A model generated the notes under the pieces. The model searched no databases, was not told the DNA's origin, and worked only from the letters and a program-made list of their open reading frames with translations. Shown here one piece after another: positions 34,804 to 47,164 of a DNA stretch of 64,000 bases. A program made the position numbers and the translations under genes. Positions within the stretch are counted from its first letter, which is position 1; each line of letters begins with the position of its first letter. The stretch spans positions 1 through 64,000 of the forward strand of contig JABANN010000055.1 of the NCBI GenBank assembly GCA_013115125.1, given 5' to 3'. Source of the DNA: Perkinsus olseni. Its lineage: Eukaryota > Perkinsozoa > Perkinsida.

Positions 34804-37800
34804 ATGCGAAATGTGGGTCCCGACTCAGAGCAGGATTGCCTACTGCAGGAGGCATTAGCTGTTGTCAAAGAGCAAGCATGGTTAATGAAACAGTAGGCCC
34901 CCTTGGACCATCCCTCTGCTGTATTCCTTCTATTTCAGATCAATCGCCAACAACAACATGCGTGAGACGTTAAAGCATGCTTCTAACATGATCTGTGAAC
35001 TAAGGACCGGCACTCTAGAGCCAAAGACTTACTACGAGCTCTACATGCAGGTGACGCAGCTACCACACCGCCAGGGTCTCGAACAGGGCAATGCGACCTT
35101 TCCGAGATAGGTTTTCACGGAGCTGCAGTCGCTGGCGTTGTACTTCCAGGACACTCAGAGACACGGCATGAAGCTCTCTGCCTTATACGAGTCTGTTCAG
35201 CACGCTGGTAAGGGCCGCCTACTCTCATCAATCTTCGTTCGGTTCGAACTTGTTCATAATGTGGTATCCAAAAATCTGCATCATCATTAACTGCCCGGAA
35301 CTTATAGCGCCTCGGAGTCGATGTCCTCAGGCAACATCATACCACGATTGTATCTGCTCATAACAGTAGGAGCTGGTTTTATACAGAGCAAAGAGGCTCC
35401 GGCCAAGGAGATCCTCACAGATCTCACAGAGCTTTGCAAGGTAGTCACCCCACCTCAGCTACTGGCCCTCTCAACAGTTCGGCAGTTTATAGCAGCTGGA
35501 GCATGTCGTGGCGTTCAGGGCGTTCAACATCCTATTCGAGGATTATTCCTTCGGTATTACCTCTCGCAGTGCTGTAAAGATAAACTGCCCGATACAGGAT
35601 CGCCGGTACTGCCCTGGGACATCGTAAGACAGAAAGATCTCTTTCCCTTCAGTACGAGGGAATCGAGGGCGGCAATGTGTATGATGCTATTGATTTCATC
35701 CTTAATAACTTCACCGAAGCCAACAGACTGTGGATAAGGTTGAACCATCAGGGTAGGATAAGATACGCACTGGGGTATCCAAGGTTGATGCAGGCAGCTT
35801 ACGGGATAGAGCGCGGAGGGAGAGGGAGCGCCACGACCTCCGAGTTCTAGTTGGCAACAACCTCATCAGATTGAGTCAACTGGACGGGATGGACAAGAAC
35901 GTAGTGCTGCCGAGTGAGGATAGCCGAGGGCGTTTTTCATGCTTTTGGGGGTACCTTAGATTTACGTATCGGTGGTGTTACCCAAGCTATTGGACCACGT
36001 CGTATCTTGCCAAGATACTATGGCTCAGCAGTATCTACTCGATTGCATTATACAGGTCAGTGGATGTGGAGTTTAGTGTTCGCGAGGCCCCTCCTCCTCT
36101 CAGGTCTTCCCGGATGAATATCATCTCGCAACGCTTGACTCCCTCCTCACCACGTGCAGCAAGACCAACAGTAGTTTTCCGTTGGTGCGAATCTTGGCGG
36201 ATATTTTCTCTGCCAGGCGCCGTTGACCTCAAGCCGATCATCGTCAATCTCATGAACCGTCTGGCAGTCTATGTAACAGTCCGGAGAGTCTTTGTAGTGT
36301 GGAGGTGCCCGTGTAGGTTTCCTCGAACCCGGGATCGGTTCCGCAAGATTTGGACGTTTTCGAGCTCTTCCGTTCTCATCTGGACCGCATGCTTGACCGC
36401 AGCGAGAACGATGCGGCGGCTAACGCTGCTAGCAGTCAGTCCAGTGGGGAGGGTACTAGTCTGGTGACGGGAACGTCTGAGTGAAGCGATTCGTGGGTCC
36501 TGTAGGACGTGGACGTGGGAGCCGCAGCAGTCTGGCTTCGTTGATTGACATCATGGGGGCGTACCTCGGTTTTACCATTACGCTTTATCCTGATAGACAG
36601 GACCATCTACAGGTGCTATGGGGGTCTGGGGTCCAGGTGGGAAAATGATGGAAACTTTGCACGCGCGTAGTACTGTGATGCTCGCTACGCGACTTTTTTC
36701 CGATCTATCAGTACTTGAATTCAGAAGGATCCCTGATTCAGCATTTGATCCAAAACGAATTCTCATTCAGCATTTAGCCAGTTTTGAGGATCTTCTGTCG
36801 AGCAAGCCAAACCTCTTCAGAGGGCGTGCGTCGCGCAATACACTTCCCATTCTGGTGTCACGTCTTATGGCGAACGAACTACTTCCTTGGTTTGTCTGTT
36901 CTAAGCATGGCTTGGAAACTGTGGCAGAGATCGGATGATTTCGTCACCGTGTTTCAGTCCGCAATCGAATTAGGATGCGGAAAATTTCGAGTTCAGTCAT
37001 GACGGTTGAAATAGGGTCCGAAAAAATCTGCTACTTGTAGTAGCACTAGTCACAGGGCCACTAGGTGTAGTAGTACTAGTCACAGGACCACTAGGTGTAG
37101 TAGTACTAGTCACAGGGTCACTAGTTGTAGTACTCGTCACAGGGCCACTAGGTGTAGTACTCGTCACAGGGCCACTAGTAGTAGAAGCAAGATCTTTTCG
37201 TTCTTTTCAGTCAATTCATGCTGCACTAGCTCGAATGCTGGACAGGCAGCTCTCCGGTGGCGCCGTTAAAATTCAACCAGACGAGAAGGCTTGTTTCAGC
37301 ATGGTGGATCTGCTTAGCAAGTGAGTACCAACTCTTCCGCGAATCGTCACCTTCTTCCTCCTTCAGGCCGATGGAAGAGTTGGGGCTCAGCTGCATGGAC
37401 AACCTGTCGGAGGCTTACAGCAACGTGTATAGGTAGTCCGCTCTGCTTCTAGCCTGTGGCCTGCCATGTTCGACCTTCAGATATCTCACGCCTCAAACCC
37501 AAGCTCATTGTGGAGTCGGGATGGTCAACGCCCTGCTGATGTGTGAGCATCCCGAGAGGCAGGTCATTGATAACGTCAATCGCCTGCAAAGCTTCATGAC
37601 TCTCCTGCGGCCTCTGATATCCGAGGACTATGGTAATAGCAGGATGGGTCCACACTGGCATCTCGCCTCTCTTCATTGCGGGCCCGACCGTCGTTCCTAA
37701 GGACTGGCATTGTCGTGGGGTGAGACTCTCAGAATGGAACTCCGCTGAAGTCCCGAGAATCGACGATTCGTTTCGGCTCAGTCGTCCATAGGCGGGCGTA

Positions 37801-39383
37801 TAATCGTTCGACTTTTCATCTTCAGCGTCTGATGCCACAGAGGCCGCCACAGACCAGTGCAACCTGGCAAAGATATGTCATCTCATACGAGAGAGCGACG
37901 CGAACACTGATCTTGAGCTGCAACTCCTCAGCGTTATGCGGCAACACCTAGGTCATGGCAGCCCTGCCAAATTGGTACTATGGGTTGGTTGATTCGGATG
38001 GTCGTACGGTGGTCCATGCTCAGACAGTAACATTAGTACCGGTAGTGTATCGGGCTATGAAGCTAGCACCGAAAGTCAGAACTCTGGAGCTGCAGCACAC
38101 GAGGCTCTTTAATAGTACCAAGAAAGCATTCCAATTTGTAATATTTTGGGGTGTTCTGCGTCGCTCCGCTAACACTTTCGTGTAGATTTACAAGACTTTG
38201 GATGCCTACGGCTCCCATTGTCTGCTCGGTGGAGGGCCTACGGCGGCCATGCAGACTCTCAAGATGTGGCTGGATGCGGCTGCGGTGGGTCTGTGTTTGG
38301 AGGTCAATTTTTGAAGGTCCTACTCTGGTTAGGTTGCCGGGTATGTTGAAGTCAATCTCTACGGCGAAGGAGCGTTCGAGTCCATCTGCTGTGAGTTCAT
38401 CAATCGTGCCTTGGGGACCTACGAGGACGACATTACGGATTCACCCAAGCAGAGTGTAGTGGCTGAGTTCTCCCTTGCTCCGTAGAGAGCTCTACCCTTC
38501 TAGGCGTGCATCCCTCTATTTGTTGGGGCCCTTCTAGGACCAGCTGGCCAGGCCTTGACAGTGGAGGACTACGATGCAACGTCGACCACGGTAGCCTCGG
38601 TCGTGGAAGGTGGCCTCGATGGTCTCACCGCGCAATTCACTTAGATAACGCAACACGCTGCCAAGCTATTGCAGCGGTCGGACCAGTGCAGACAGATTCT
38701 TTGCTGTGCGGATATGTTTTGGAATCCTGTAAGATACCTGATTCGGCCCATGTGGCGCAGCACCGTCGCGGATCGGCAGGTCCTCCCACGCGATCGGTGG
38801 GACTCTCGACGAGTACTCGAGTGTTTGCAGCGGTGTTTGAAAATAGCCGAGAGGATTCTGGAAAGTAGGACCTCTCGAAGCCTCTCGGCGGGATCATCAG
38901 TCCCCGGCCAGGTGGACTAGGCAATGACTCGACCCCGGAAGATCTGGATAGAATGGACATCTCTGAGACTACCGGAGTGTCCCTGTTCGTCGACGTCCTC
39001 GACCGCTATATATTCTACTTTAACAAGGGGAATGAGCAGGTAGAAAAAAGCTATTTTCGTGGCGCGTGACGGTTCCGTCAATGCCTGCGCCATAGGTCCT
39101 TCCATCGCACATCAGCAGCCTGATTTCCCTTTGTGAGGAGCATGTGAAATTCGCGCTGGAGTCTGCCAACCCGAGCAGCACCGCCTCCGGAGCGAAGAAC
39201 CCTCTCCTCGACAGCCACGGTATACTCGCAACCAAATGGTCCTCTACGGCCTCTATGCGGTCTCCAGATACCGCTCACACTGCCTCAGCATCTTCGGGGA
39301 TAGTCGCAGTGAAGGCGCATTTGGCCGCTACTATTGCGTACGTGAGGAAGTTGAAGGAGGACCCCGACTATCGGGAAAAGTAG
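34804..39383 (+). CDS. VPS35: VPS35, retromer cargo-recognition subunit
   Basis: VPS35 is the alpha-solenoid core of retromer, which sorts cargo from endosomes. The chosen ATG at 34804 gives [20 protein letters not shown], close to the animal start. Ordered matches are [55 protein letters not shown] (the PRLYL motif that contacts VPS26), [169 protein letters not shown] and [19 protein letters not shown]. It spans the whole family length, with about twenty short introns and a larger repeat-bearing one. Stop at 39381-39383. Confidence 0.93.
37030..37188. repeat. minisatellite in a VPS35 intron (about 24-30 nt unit)
   Basis: Five imperfect head-to-tail units built on CTAGTCACAGGGCCACTAGG with variable GTAGTAGTA spacers (the spacer shortens in the last units). 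It lies between the coding block ending near 36640 and the exon starting at 37211 after TTCTTTTCAG. Each unit contains CACTAGG- and CTAGT-type inverted bits, so hairpins are possible. Confidence 0.85.
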
Positions 39384-40220
39384 GGTGTAGCGTCCGTTCG
39401 TCGTAGCGTTCATTCGCTCCATCAGGTACCGGACGCTTGATTTATCTGGTACTTCAAGCCGAGCTAAAGTTGCCTCTGCGTGATATACAACTGCCTTCAC
39501 AGTGATTACATTTTCCTCATTGCATTGTCACGTGTTGTCTTTACTGCAGTGCTGAGATGGGTACTCTACAACGCCTGAAATCTCATGTGCACAATCAGAA
39601 GGGTTCTCTCGTTACGCTATCGTAATCAATGGGGTGAACCAAAAGAATGCAAGTGCCCACCCAGAGGAGTGGGCAGGGGCTCATAAGAGATAGCCAGTCG
39701 TTTATACCACTTCATTATTACCGACAATGGAAGGCAAAAAGGGAGACGCCCAGTGACGATGATCCGACGAACACGAGGCCGGGGGCCATCACCCTCGAGG
39801 AACTCGTCATAGGTCTCGAATAGTGTTGAGGAGTGTATTAGCAAGGACAGTTCACGCCGAGGCCAGTACCTTCAGTTGTAGTGTACTGTGTAGTACAAAA
39901 TCACAGTCCTCGCCTAGCGCCAATTATCTTTAACAGAGTACCCTGCAGTTCTACATTTGGCTAGGCCGCGCGTACTTGGTCTTCATCAGACATCTTGGCC
40001 ATCCGCGTCGCGGAAGAGCATCCCCCGATTCACGAAGTGCACTGAAGTGCCCACACGCTTGTCCATCTGCTCTAGCCGATAACAACTGATGAACGCAAGC
40101 CTCAAGAAATGCGGGGAAGGGGTCATGTGGAATCATCTATGTTTGGGAGAAGAAACTCGTATAGGAGGACTTATATAATACAGAAGCGAACGAAGGGGTT
40201 AATCTACATAGTCGGTTCCA
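39384..40220. other. intergenic region, no supported gene
   Basis: The interval lies between the VPS35 stop and the end of the convergent small gene. A minus-strand frame at 39626-39844 (containing LFETYDEFLEGDGPRPRVRR) has only a TTG start and no partner exons that I can join. Confidence 0.35.
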
Positions 40221-41010
40221 TCACTTTGGATGCCTAACCAAAGTTGGGCCTCTTCGGACCTCAGATCGATATCTGAATTCCACCAAGATCATGGGGAACT
40301 TGGTGGACACGGGGCGGAGGTCTGACCATTTGACGCGGTCCATTTCTCTGTGGCTCCGCACACAGATCGACGGCGGGTTGGCTTCCTGAAGCAACGCGGA
40401 CCTCCCTAGGGATCTGATACGAAAGGTGTGGTACTTGAGCCGTAAACTTTTCTCGAGCATGTCTACTGTCTCCGCGTACTTTAACGTAAAGTCAACTGCA
40501 TTTGAGCGAAGGACGGTTGTTCTGATGAGGGCCTGATTGACAGCACATGGATTTACGCGATTCCAGATTCGAGCATCACACACCTCTTTGCTCACGGGTT
40601 GCGCCTGTGCTTCATGAAAAGGGCGGCTCCGTTGGCTCGTCATCTCGTCGGCCTCCGATATAGCTTTCTCGTTGTCTTCTTCCGACGAGAGTGATGCCGC
40701 GGTGGACGCCACAGAGACTCGCATAGCGGAGGTGGCCTGGCCCTTCGGACGGCTGTTCGGACTCGACACATCATCAGTATGCAGCCAAATGGAGACCCTC
40801 ACCGTTCAGGAGCATCCAACGACATTCTCGACACTCTTCTGCGATGAACAGCACCTGAACGACCCCGATGGCATTGAAGAGCAGGGCACATCATCAAGTT
40901 CCCTCACGCTGTGGGCCTCCAGCATAGAGTTCTGCTCTTGTTCGGCACCGTTGAGCGTATTTCTTCACCTGAACCATCACCAGCTGCTCAGCGGCTCTGC
41001 GTTTGGCCAT
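40221..41010 (-). CDS. hypothetical basic protein
   Basis: The minus ATG at 41010 gives a basic helix MAKRRAAEQLVMVQVKKYAQ followed by RCRTRAELYAGG. After one or two short introns a longer exon contains ASTAASLSSEEDNEKAISEA and DEMTSQRSRPFHEAQAQPVS, then FTLKYAETVDMLEKSLRLKY and ends at 40221. I recognise no domain. The Lys/Arg-rich start and Ser/Glu middle look like a soluble nuclear or cytoskeletal protein, but that is only composition. Exon joins at about 40.8-40.9 kb are uncertain. Confidence 0.4.
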
Positions 41011-41695
41011 CGGATCTGAGCGTCCCTATTTTTCGAGGGATTCAAGGCAAGTCATACTGACAACTTCCGTCTCGAATTCGAGAACAGGCGGGGCTTCTTC
41101 GCCATGGGCAAAGCATGAACCTGTTAAGTCGAGTCACCAATGACCAGAACAAACTCCTCAGCACTTCTCTTAGCGTGATCAGCAGAAAGCGGAGCTTCTC
41201 GAGTCCATTGATGGACGGGAGTAGAGGAGCTTGCAAGCTTAGGTGTTGCTACCCAGAGACGTATCTAACTAGCGCCTCTCGAGGATTCGCATGCTAGGCA
41301 AAGCATACGTCTTTGGACTCTGGTGACCGCAGAATGAGTGGCGTTGTTGTTGACGCCGGTCTCGGTCTGGATCGGACGGGCGTTAGATCCCCCGAAACAA
41401 CCTACCCACCATGGCTCTCATCAGAGGTGTTCTAGTATTCAGGACAACATCAGTATAGTGCTTAGCAGCTTCCTACCATCCCATGAGCTTTCGACGTACC
41501 GACAGGAATGTCTCTCTGTGCCATGAAGGGACTAGTACAACTACACGCTCAACCGAGCTGCGGTACTGAGGATACTGCTGACGGCCCTTCACAAACTAGA
41601 ATGGTCCCACTGACAACTCAAGTAAGCACACGTGGGATGAACACCTTAATACCGCACCATGCCGAAGCACATCGTAATTAAAGGAAGAGCATGGA

Positions 41696-42402
41696 TCAGT
41701 CCGAGCCGATCTGCTCCTCAATCTCTTGAATCCTCCGCTGCAAACCTAGAATCTGCTGTTGCAAAGAGGTCTTCTCGCCCTAAACAAGCACCCATCGCCT
41801 TTGGGGCGGATACACCAACCCTCACTTTTAGCGTAGTGATCTGCTGCTGAAGCCTCGAGTTCTCAGCCTTCTGATGACTGAAGTGTCTCTTAACCTCATC
41901 CTGACGATGCGGAAGGGAACATGCACCGTGAAAGGCCAAGCGCCGACTATGATTGACAGACCTGCATCCTCTGCACGTCAGCCACGACGGTTTTCTTCAA
42001 ATCCTGCAGCTGTCCTTGATAGTGTTGTTCAATGTTCGCCTACAACACACGTAACACAGTACACTGCTGCCATGAGCTTTTCTATCATCACTTTGTCGTT
42101 GCGCAAAGCTTCGATTTCTTGTCTCTGAGCTGCAAGCTCTTCATTCTGCATCGCGATGAAGTCCTCCAGAGACGCTAGTTTGCCCTGAGCTGGCGCGGTC
42201 ACTCATGCCCTTGTACGCAAACCCTCACCTTCAAACCCGAGGGAGCAAAAGTGGAGAACGCATCCCGCGAGGTGGATTGGAACCCGCCGGGCTCGCCTTT
42301 GCCTGAGCAGTGCAGTCCATTACGATTCCCAGCCAAACAGCGTTGATTACTACTTGTCGTCTGCAGACCCGTCGGAGGGTTTTCGGTGAGCCCTGTGGAC
42401 AT
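41696..42402 (-). CDS. small coiled-coil protein
   Basis: The minus ATG at 42402 opens a low-complexity head (MSTGLTENPPTGLQTTSSNQ). After introns of about 40-80 nt the exons read LASLEDFIAMQNEELAAQRQ, EIEALRNDKVMIEKLMAA, IEQHYQGQLQDLKKTVVADV, DEVKRHFSHQKAENSRLQQQ and TSLQQQILGLQRRIQEIEEQ, ending IGSD with stop at 41696-41698. Heptad-like spacing runs through all exons after the first, so this is one continuous coiled coil of roughly 120 residues. No specific family is recognised. Confidence 0.6.
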
Positions 42403-42963
42403 TGCAACGAGCTCCGAAAAAGATTCTAATAGAAAAGTTAATGAGTGAATTGCTGCATCAGTCCTATCGATCCAATTTAGTTTCTCTCAGTCATTGAGAA
42501 TCAGGAGAAGCCTCTGAGTTTTCATCATTTAACAGCTCAACGAGCACTAGGCTGTACGTTGCAGATAGAGCGACTTGGCCACGACACACCAGTCGCCCTC
42601 GGTAGCAACAAAAGTTCGTATTCCAGTCAAGTACTAAGCCTTCAAAGAAACCCCTTCGTCAAAGAGCGTCCATGGAGAAGGAATGCTGGAATGATGACCA
42701 CCTCCGATGATGTGTACGGAAAGACTTGAACACACTGCGGCTGACGCTGATGCATCGGAGCCGGACAACACGTTCCGAGTCTGTGTAGCACGTGTGACAA
42801 GAACGCAATCAACGCAAGTCACAAAGGACAAGCGGATCGTCGGAGTGTGCATCAACAGTTCAAATAAATGAGTGATGATGGTATGATGCTAACGAGCACC
42901 TGCGGAAGCTACGCCCGAATCGATTAGCTGAGCGAAAATACGAGCGAAACAGAATCGATCGGA

Positions 42964-43418
42964 ATGGCGCGCGCTGCACGATTCAGCGCTAAAACTGAAC
43001 TGGCGGCTCCAGGGATTCCTCCGAGTTTGTTTTGTCGTTCCATTTTCGTTCTTTATGTCTTGAAGTTCGGATTGACGAATTGGACGCTTTGCTCAATATT
43101 TGACGACACCTGTACGGCAAAATCTCAAGTCACTAGTCACAACGGTGGGTCTGGCCAAAGAGCTCGGGCTGGCGGGGATCCGCAGGTAACCTCGAGTCGA
43201 AGTAATTTCTTCTGGAATTGAAAGAGACTGCAGCCTCAATTGCATGCGTGCTTCAGCTGAAGAGTTCAAACGGATCTAGTTCGGTGTTGGTGGATTCATC
43301 CGATGACACAGAATATCCAGCCTCGAATACGTACAGTCAGAAATGCGATGAAAGCTTGATGCTGAGTGCTGAACCGGAGTGGCCCCATTACCGATACGCC
43401 ATGCACACGCATTGGTAG
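42964..43418 (+). CDS. hypothetical protein with hydrophobic segment (uncertain)
   Basis: The ATG at 42964 gives MARAARFSAKTELAAPGIPP followed by a hydrophobic segment (LFCRSIFVLYVLKFGL). A later Ser/Asp-rich frame (SSVLVDSSDDTEYPASNTYS) ends at 43418. The join between the two near 43186-43225 does not resolve cleanly to one reading frame. No family is recognised. Confidence 0.25.
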
Positions 43419-43805
43419 CACATGCAGCTCGACTCAACGAGTACAGACACGATTGGGGTAGCTAAACAGACCGGGCTTAGCTTCTCCGGAAGCAAGAATT
43501 AATCCAACGTACAGTATGGAGTGGTATCCTTGCTATGACCACAGAGGCCCGTGTACGATGCATCTGAGCGCGCCTCGCAGATAACCCGATAAGCCTTCGC
43601 AGACTCACAGGACGCGAGAGTAATATGAGCGCATAGCAAGGCGTCGGTGCCCTCAGATCAGATGCTCACTAAACCAGTAGCACCGACGAACAGGCAGGCC
43701 GCAACGGCCGACTTCAGGGCCCGGCTATAACTCCTACTGGATACTCAACAGCCATAACGCTCAGACACGAAACATCAATGGTACTCGATAAAATGAAACC
43801 TTCCA

Positions 43806-45421
43806 TCATGAACACGGTGCCGGCCGCTTGCTGCGCCTCGTACTCTTCCGCGGCTCAGCATCACCCTCGATGGTGGTACGGTGCAGTATCCTCAGTCCCA
43901 CTCTCGAAGCCGGGTCCTGCGTGCCGGGAACAGCGTAGTGGGCCAAGGCCAGGTTATCGAGGATGCCGAAGTCGCCTTCCTCCCACTTCATAGTGTACCT
44001 TAGAACACAATGTCCCACTAGGAAACGCAGCCGAAGACTCCCAGCGGATGATGGGAAACAGCGGATGTCAGCAAGAAATTTCTGATAGAGATTCTGTTCT
44101 ATTTTCCAACAGCGTTAATTATCAGCACGCCACGGGGAATACAAACACACGAACCGAATACTACATTCTCAACAGCGAGCGACAACCCTTGATCCCACCA
44201 GTATACTACACTAGATTGCGTGACCGCCCCTCATCGATGGCCTCGGTGATCTCATCCTGTATCACAGATGGTGGTAGGATATCATCACTCCGAGGCTGCT
44301 GACCCGGGATGTAGTCCATGATCCAACCAGCACAAAAGGGCTGAGGAAGACAACGTGACGCATTCAATAGTGAAAAAAACAAGGGTCCTACCCGTCCACA
44401 GTGGAAGATCATCGTAGTGTAGCCAGTAGTGGGGTGCTCACAGACCAGAGGGTGCACGACACTACCGCTATCACTGACGAACCATGCCCTGACAGCAGCG
44501 ATCATGGGCTGCGGAATCAGCGCTCACGACTACCTATCCCAGCGTTCCCGGCGCTCCGGTTTCTGCGACTGGAACAGCTCCCTGAGGGGCACCAGTTCGG
44601 TGAAGCCGGTGCTGCTAGCCTTTGGGAAGTACATGGTTTGATACCGGAAGGGCCTGTAATCACCTCCGTCAACACGGCAAGGAGCGAGGTAGCACTACCG
44701 AGACAGGAAGGTCCCATCCACATGCCAGCCACTCCGACCCACTCTCGTACAGCCGACACCCTCATCGTTGGACACCCTGAAGACGTCCGGGTGCGGGGAC
44801 TTGGGGTGCTTATAGAAAGTGGACTCTATAGACCCCAAACGACGCGAGAACGCCACCTGAGACACTGCAGGCCTGACCAACCTTACAGCGACTACCCCAG
44901 AGACTTTCTCCCGTGAGCTGTAATTAACTAATCTGATTAATTCAATCAGGGGGCGTGATTCACGAGAGAAGAGTCTTCTCAGCAGAGCAAGACATTCTTA
45001 ACAGTATTCATCATCATGATCAACGCCAAATTCGCATCGCCGAATGCAATGTTTGCTCGTTTTCGTCAAACTGGGTTCGGATGTTGCTGTGATCGTCGAG
45101 CCCGAAACGAGACACCGATAGATCATACCGTTCTCCGCGCGATGGCTGCGCTAACGAGACCTTCTGAATCAGCCCCCTTTCCCCTCCGGGTCTCACCTGC
45201 CGCTCGCCACTCAGATCCCTCTGCTTCCGAAAGAGAAGGAACCGATACTTGTGGACATCGGATCGGATCTTTTCGATGATCTCATCATCAGCACTGGCCG
45301 CATCCTCGATGGAGAACCCATCACTGACGACTCCACCGAAGGTGGTGGCGAGAGGCTCTACAGTGTAGGGAGGGGACGAGGCGGACATGGTTGGGAGCCG
45401 TCGAGGAACGCCACGGGACAT
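43806..45421 (-). CDS. TauD/TfdA-type Fe(II)/2-oxoglutarate dioxygenase
   Basis: TauD/TfdA enzymes use Fe(II) and 2-oxoglutarate to hydroxylate small molecules such as taurine, 2,4-D or carnitine precursors. Minus ATG at 45421 (or 45388). Exons read TTFGGVVSDGFSIEDAASAD, IRSDVHKYRFLLFRKQRDLS, PHPDVFRVSNDEGVG, VGRSGWHVDGTFLSRPFRYQ, MYFPKAS, then GFTELVPLRELFQSQKPERR, VVHPLVCEHPTTG, DEITEAIDEGRSRNLVYRMK, WEEGDFGILDNLALAHYAVP and GLRILHRTTIEGDAEP. The iron ligands H-x-D (in WHVDGTF) and distal His (in LAHYAVP), and the 2-oxoglutarate Arg (in LHRTTI), are all visible. The substrate cannot be told. Ends at 43806. Confidence 0.85.
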
Positions 45422-45677
45422 ATACTGCCAACCAACGGGTCTGCGGAATCTTGCCCATCAACAACGACATACGTGCATCAAGGAAGTGATGCTGAGTTAC
45501 ACAGCCTTGCTCGGGCTGCAGGAAGTTCAATTCGGTCCTCTTCCGCTGCTACGATGGTTCCGCAGGGGTCACTAACGTCTCGACAGCTTTCAAACGGATC
45601 TTGAGTCTATTTTCGGGCGCGCGCTACGAAGAGCGCAAGTCTCCTGAAAATCCCCTGCAAACGTTCTTACTTCATTA

Positions 45678-46759
45678 ATGGGGAACTACTGCTGCCCCAG
45701 CGACAGGGATAAAGAAAACGACGAAGACAGTGAGGAAAGAGGACGATACAGAACTGAACCTAACTGTAGCGTGGGCGGAAACCTTCAGAATTCAGTCGAC
45801 ATGAGCCAATGGCTTCCTCCATTGTGGATTAGCCTTGAAGGAGTTTCAGATTCCTAGGAATCTTTCGCGTGAGTGAGCTCATTCTATGTGAACATGAGCT
45901 CTTTCGGATCGTCTTGCATCGGAGGTGGGCCTAGTGAGCCCTGAAGTCACCGTTACTTGAAATGACTTATGATGCGCTTCCCAGCAGTGCTCGGTTTTTC
46001 TCAGCGTACGAGGCAGACAGATTTTCGAGTGGCGGCTCGAGCGTATCTTACGGTTCGGTATCCGTGAGTGAACCTGGTCAACAACGCATGAACGACAGCG
46101 ATGAAGAGACACCTGCTGATGAGGACGCGAACGCCGCTCTGTCGCAACCGAAGACGATGGAAGAAGGCCCGAGCGAGCCCCCAAAGCACGAGGCCAGTGC
46201 TTTTAATAGACGGTTAACAACAGATCTCATCATCCGCGACCTGAACCAAGCTGTTGCAGCGGACCTCCGCAGTCGACTTCCTCACTTGAATCAGCATCAG
46301 CCTTCAGAGGAGGCCGATCGTGAAGGATATCCTTTCCATGAGCCAGACAGGGGGCTCAAAGCGGAACGGCACATGGAGCTCACGACGCCTTACCACTTCA
46401 ACCGAGCAGCTAGCATACTGGCCCCGTCTCCACACATACTCGTCAGAGCTCCCACGCCTAGAGTGCTCGAGGAGGACGGTCTCGGAATGTCAGGCCGTGT
46501 GAATCCTGGCCACCACGAATTCTATCGGACGCCAACTTTCGCTGCATCCCTACCTAGGAGAGACACCCGCGATGATGTGATCTATCAATTTGCTCCTCAC
46601 TTCGCGACGCCCAGCTCTATGTTGCTTTATGATTCCACTCGGCAGAGCTACAGTTCGACATTGCGCCCGACGTTCGCAAGTTCGAGGACAGCGAACGAGT
46701 TGGGGCTGCTGTCTCTCGGCCAATATGATAATGAAACTGGTAACTACTGCGACGATTGA
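45678..46759 (+). CDS. hypothetical protein, possible N-myristoylated start
   Basis: The ATG at 45678 begins MGNYCCPSDRDKENDEDSEE, with Gly2 and Cys5-Cys6 that suit N-myristoylation plus palmitoylation. A long frame from the ATG at 45962 to the stop at 46757-46759 gives 265 residues: Ser-rich start (SSGGSSVSYGSVSVSEPG), acidic middle, LIIRDLNQAVAADLRSRLPH, then FYRTPTFAASLPRRDTRDD and SMLLYDSTRQSYSSTLRPTF. A TTTCAG acceptor at about 45857 could join the two parts, but I could not prove the frame. No family is recognised. They may be two genes. Confidence 0.4.
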
Positions 46760-47164
46760 TGATGACTATCTGCTGTGCGTGGAAGAGATGAAACCTTTTC
46801 ATGGCTCGGGTGCATAAGTCAAATCGTGTTAATCGTAATTTAGCATATGTTACTGCCGTTGTGACTGATGAGAGAAAGATGTTGGGTAACATGCCATGAA
46901 GGTGATTGTCTTGCGTGCAGTCGGTATTGGGAACAATGGATAAAAAACCTGTAGCTCAAGCATGTCCGTAGCAAAGCGACATGCCGCTACCCAAGCACTC
47001 TCGTATTTCTCACGGTGGTACCCAAAAAGTGCCTCCACATAGAGATCCCCCATAAGGAGAGTTACATGATAGCTGACTGAGTGTTTCAGACTAAGGCTGA
47101 ATAACGCATCTAGGGATCGGTGACTGTAGACCGCCTGGAGCTCGCAGTGCCTAATGCAGTGCCC

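Noticed and set aside
37030-37188. CRISPR array
   Set aside because: Units are head-to-tail with no unique spacers of constant length, in an intron of a eukaryotic gene; it is a minisatellite.
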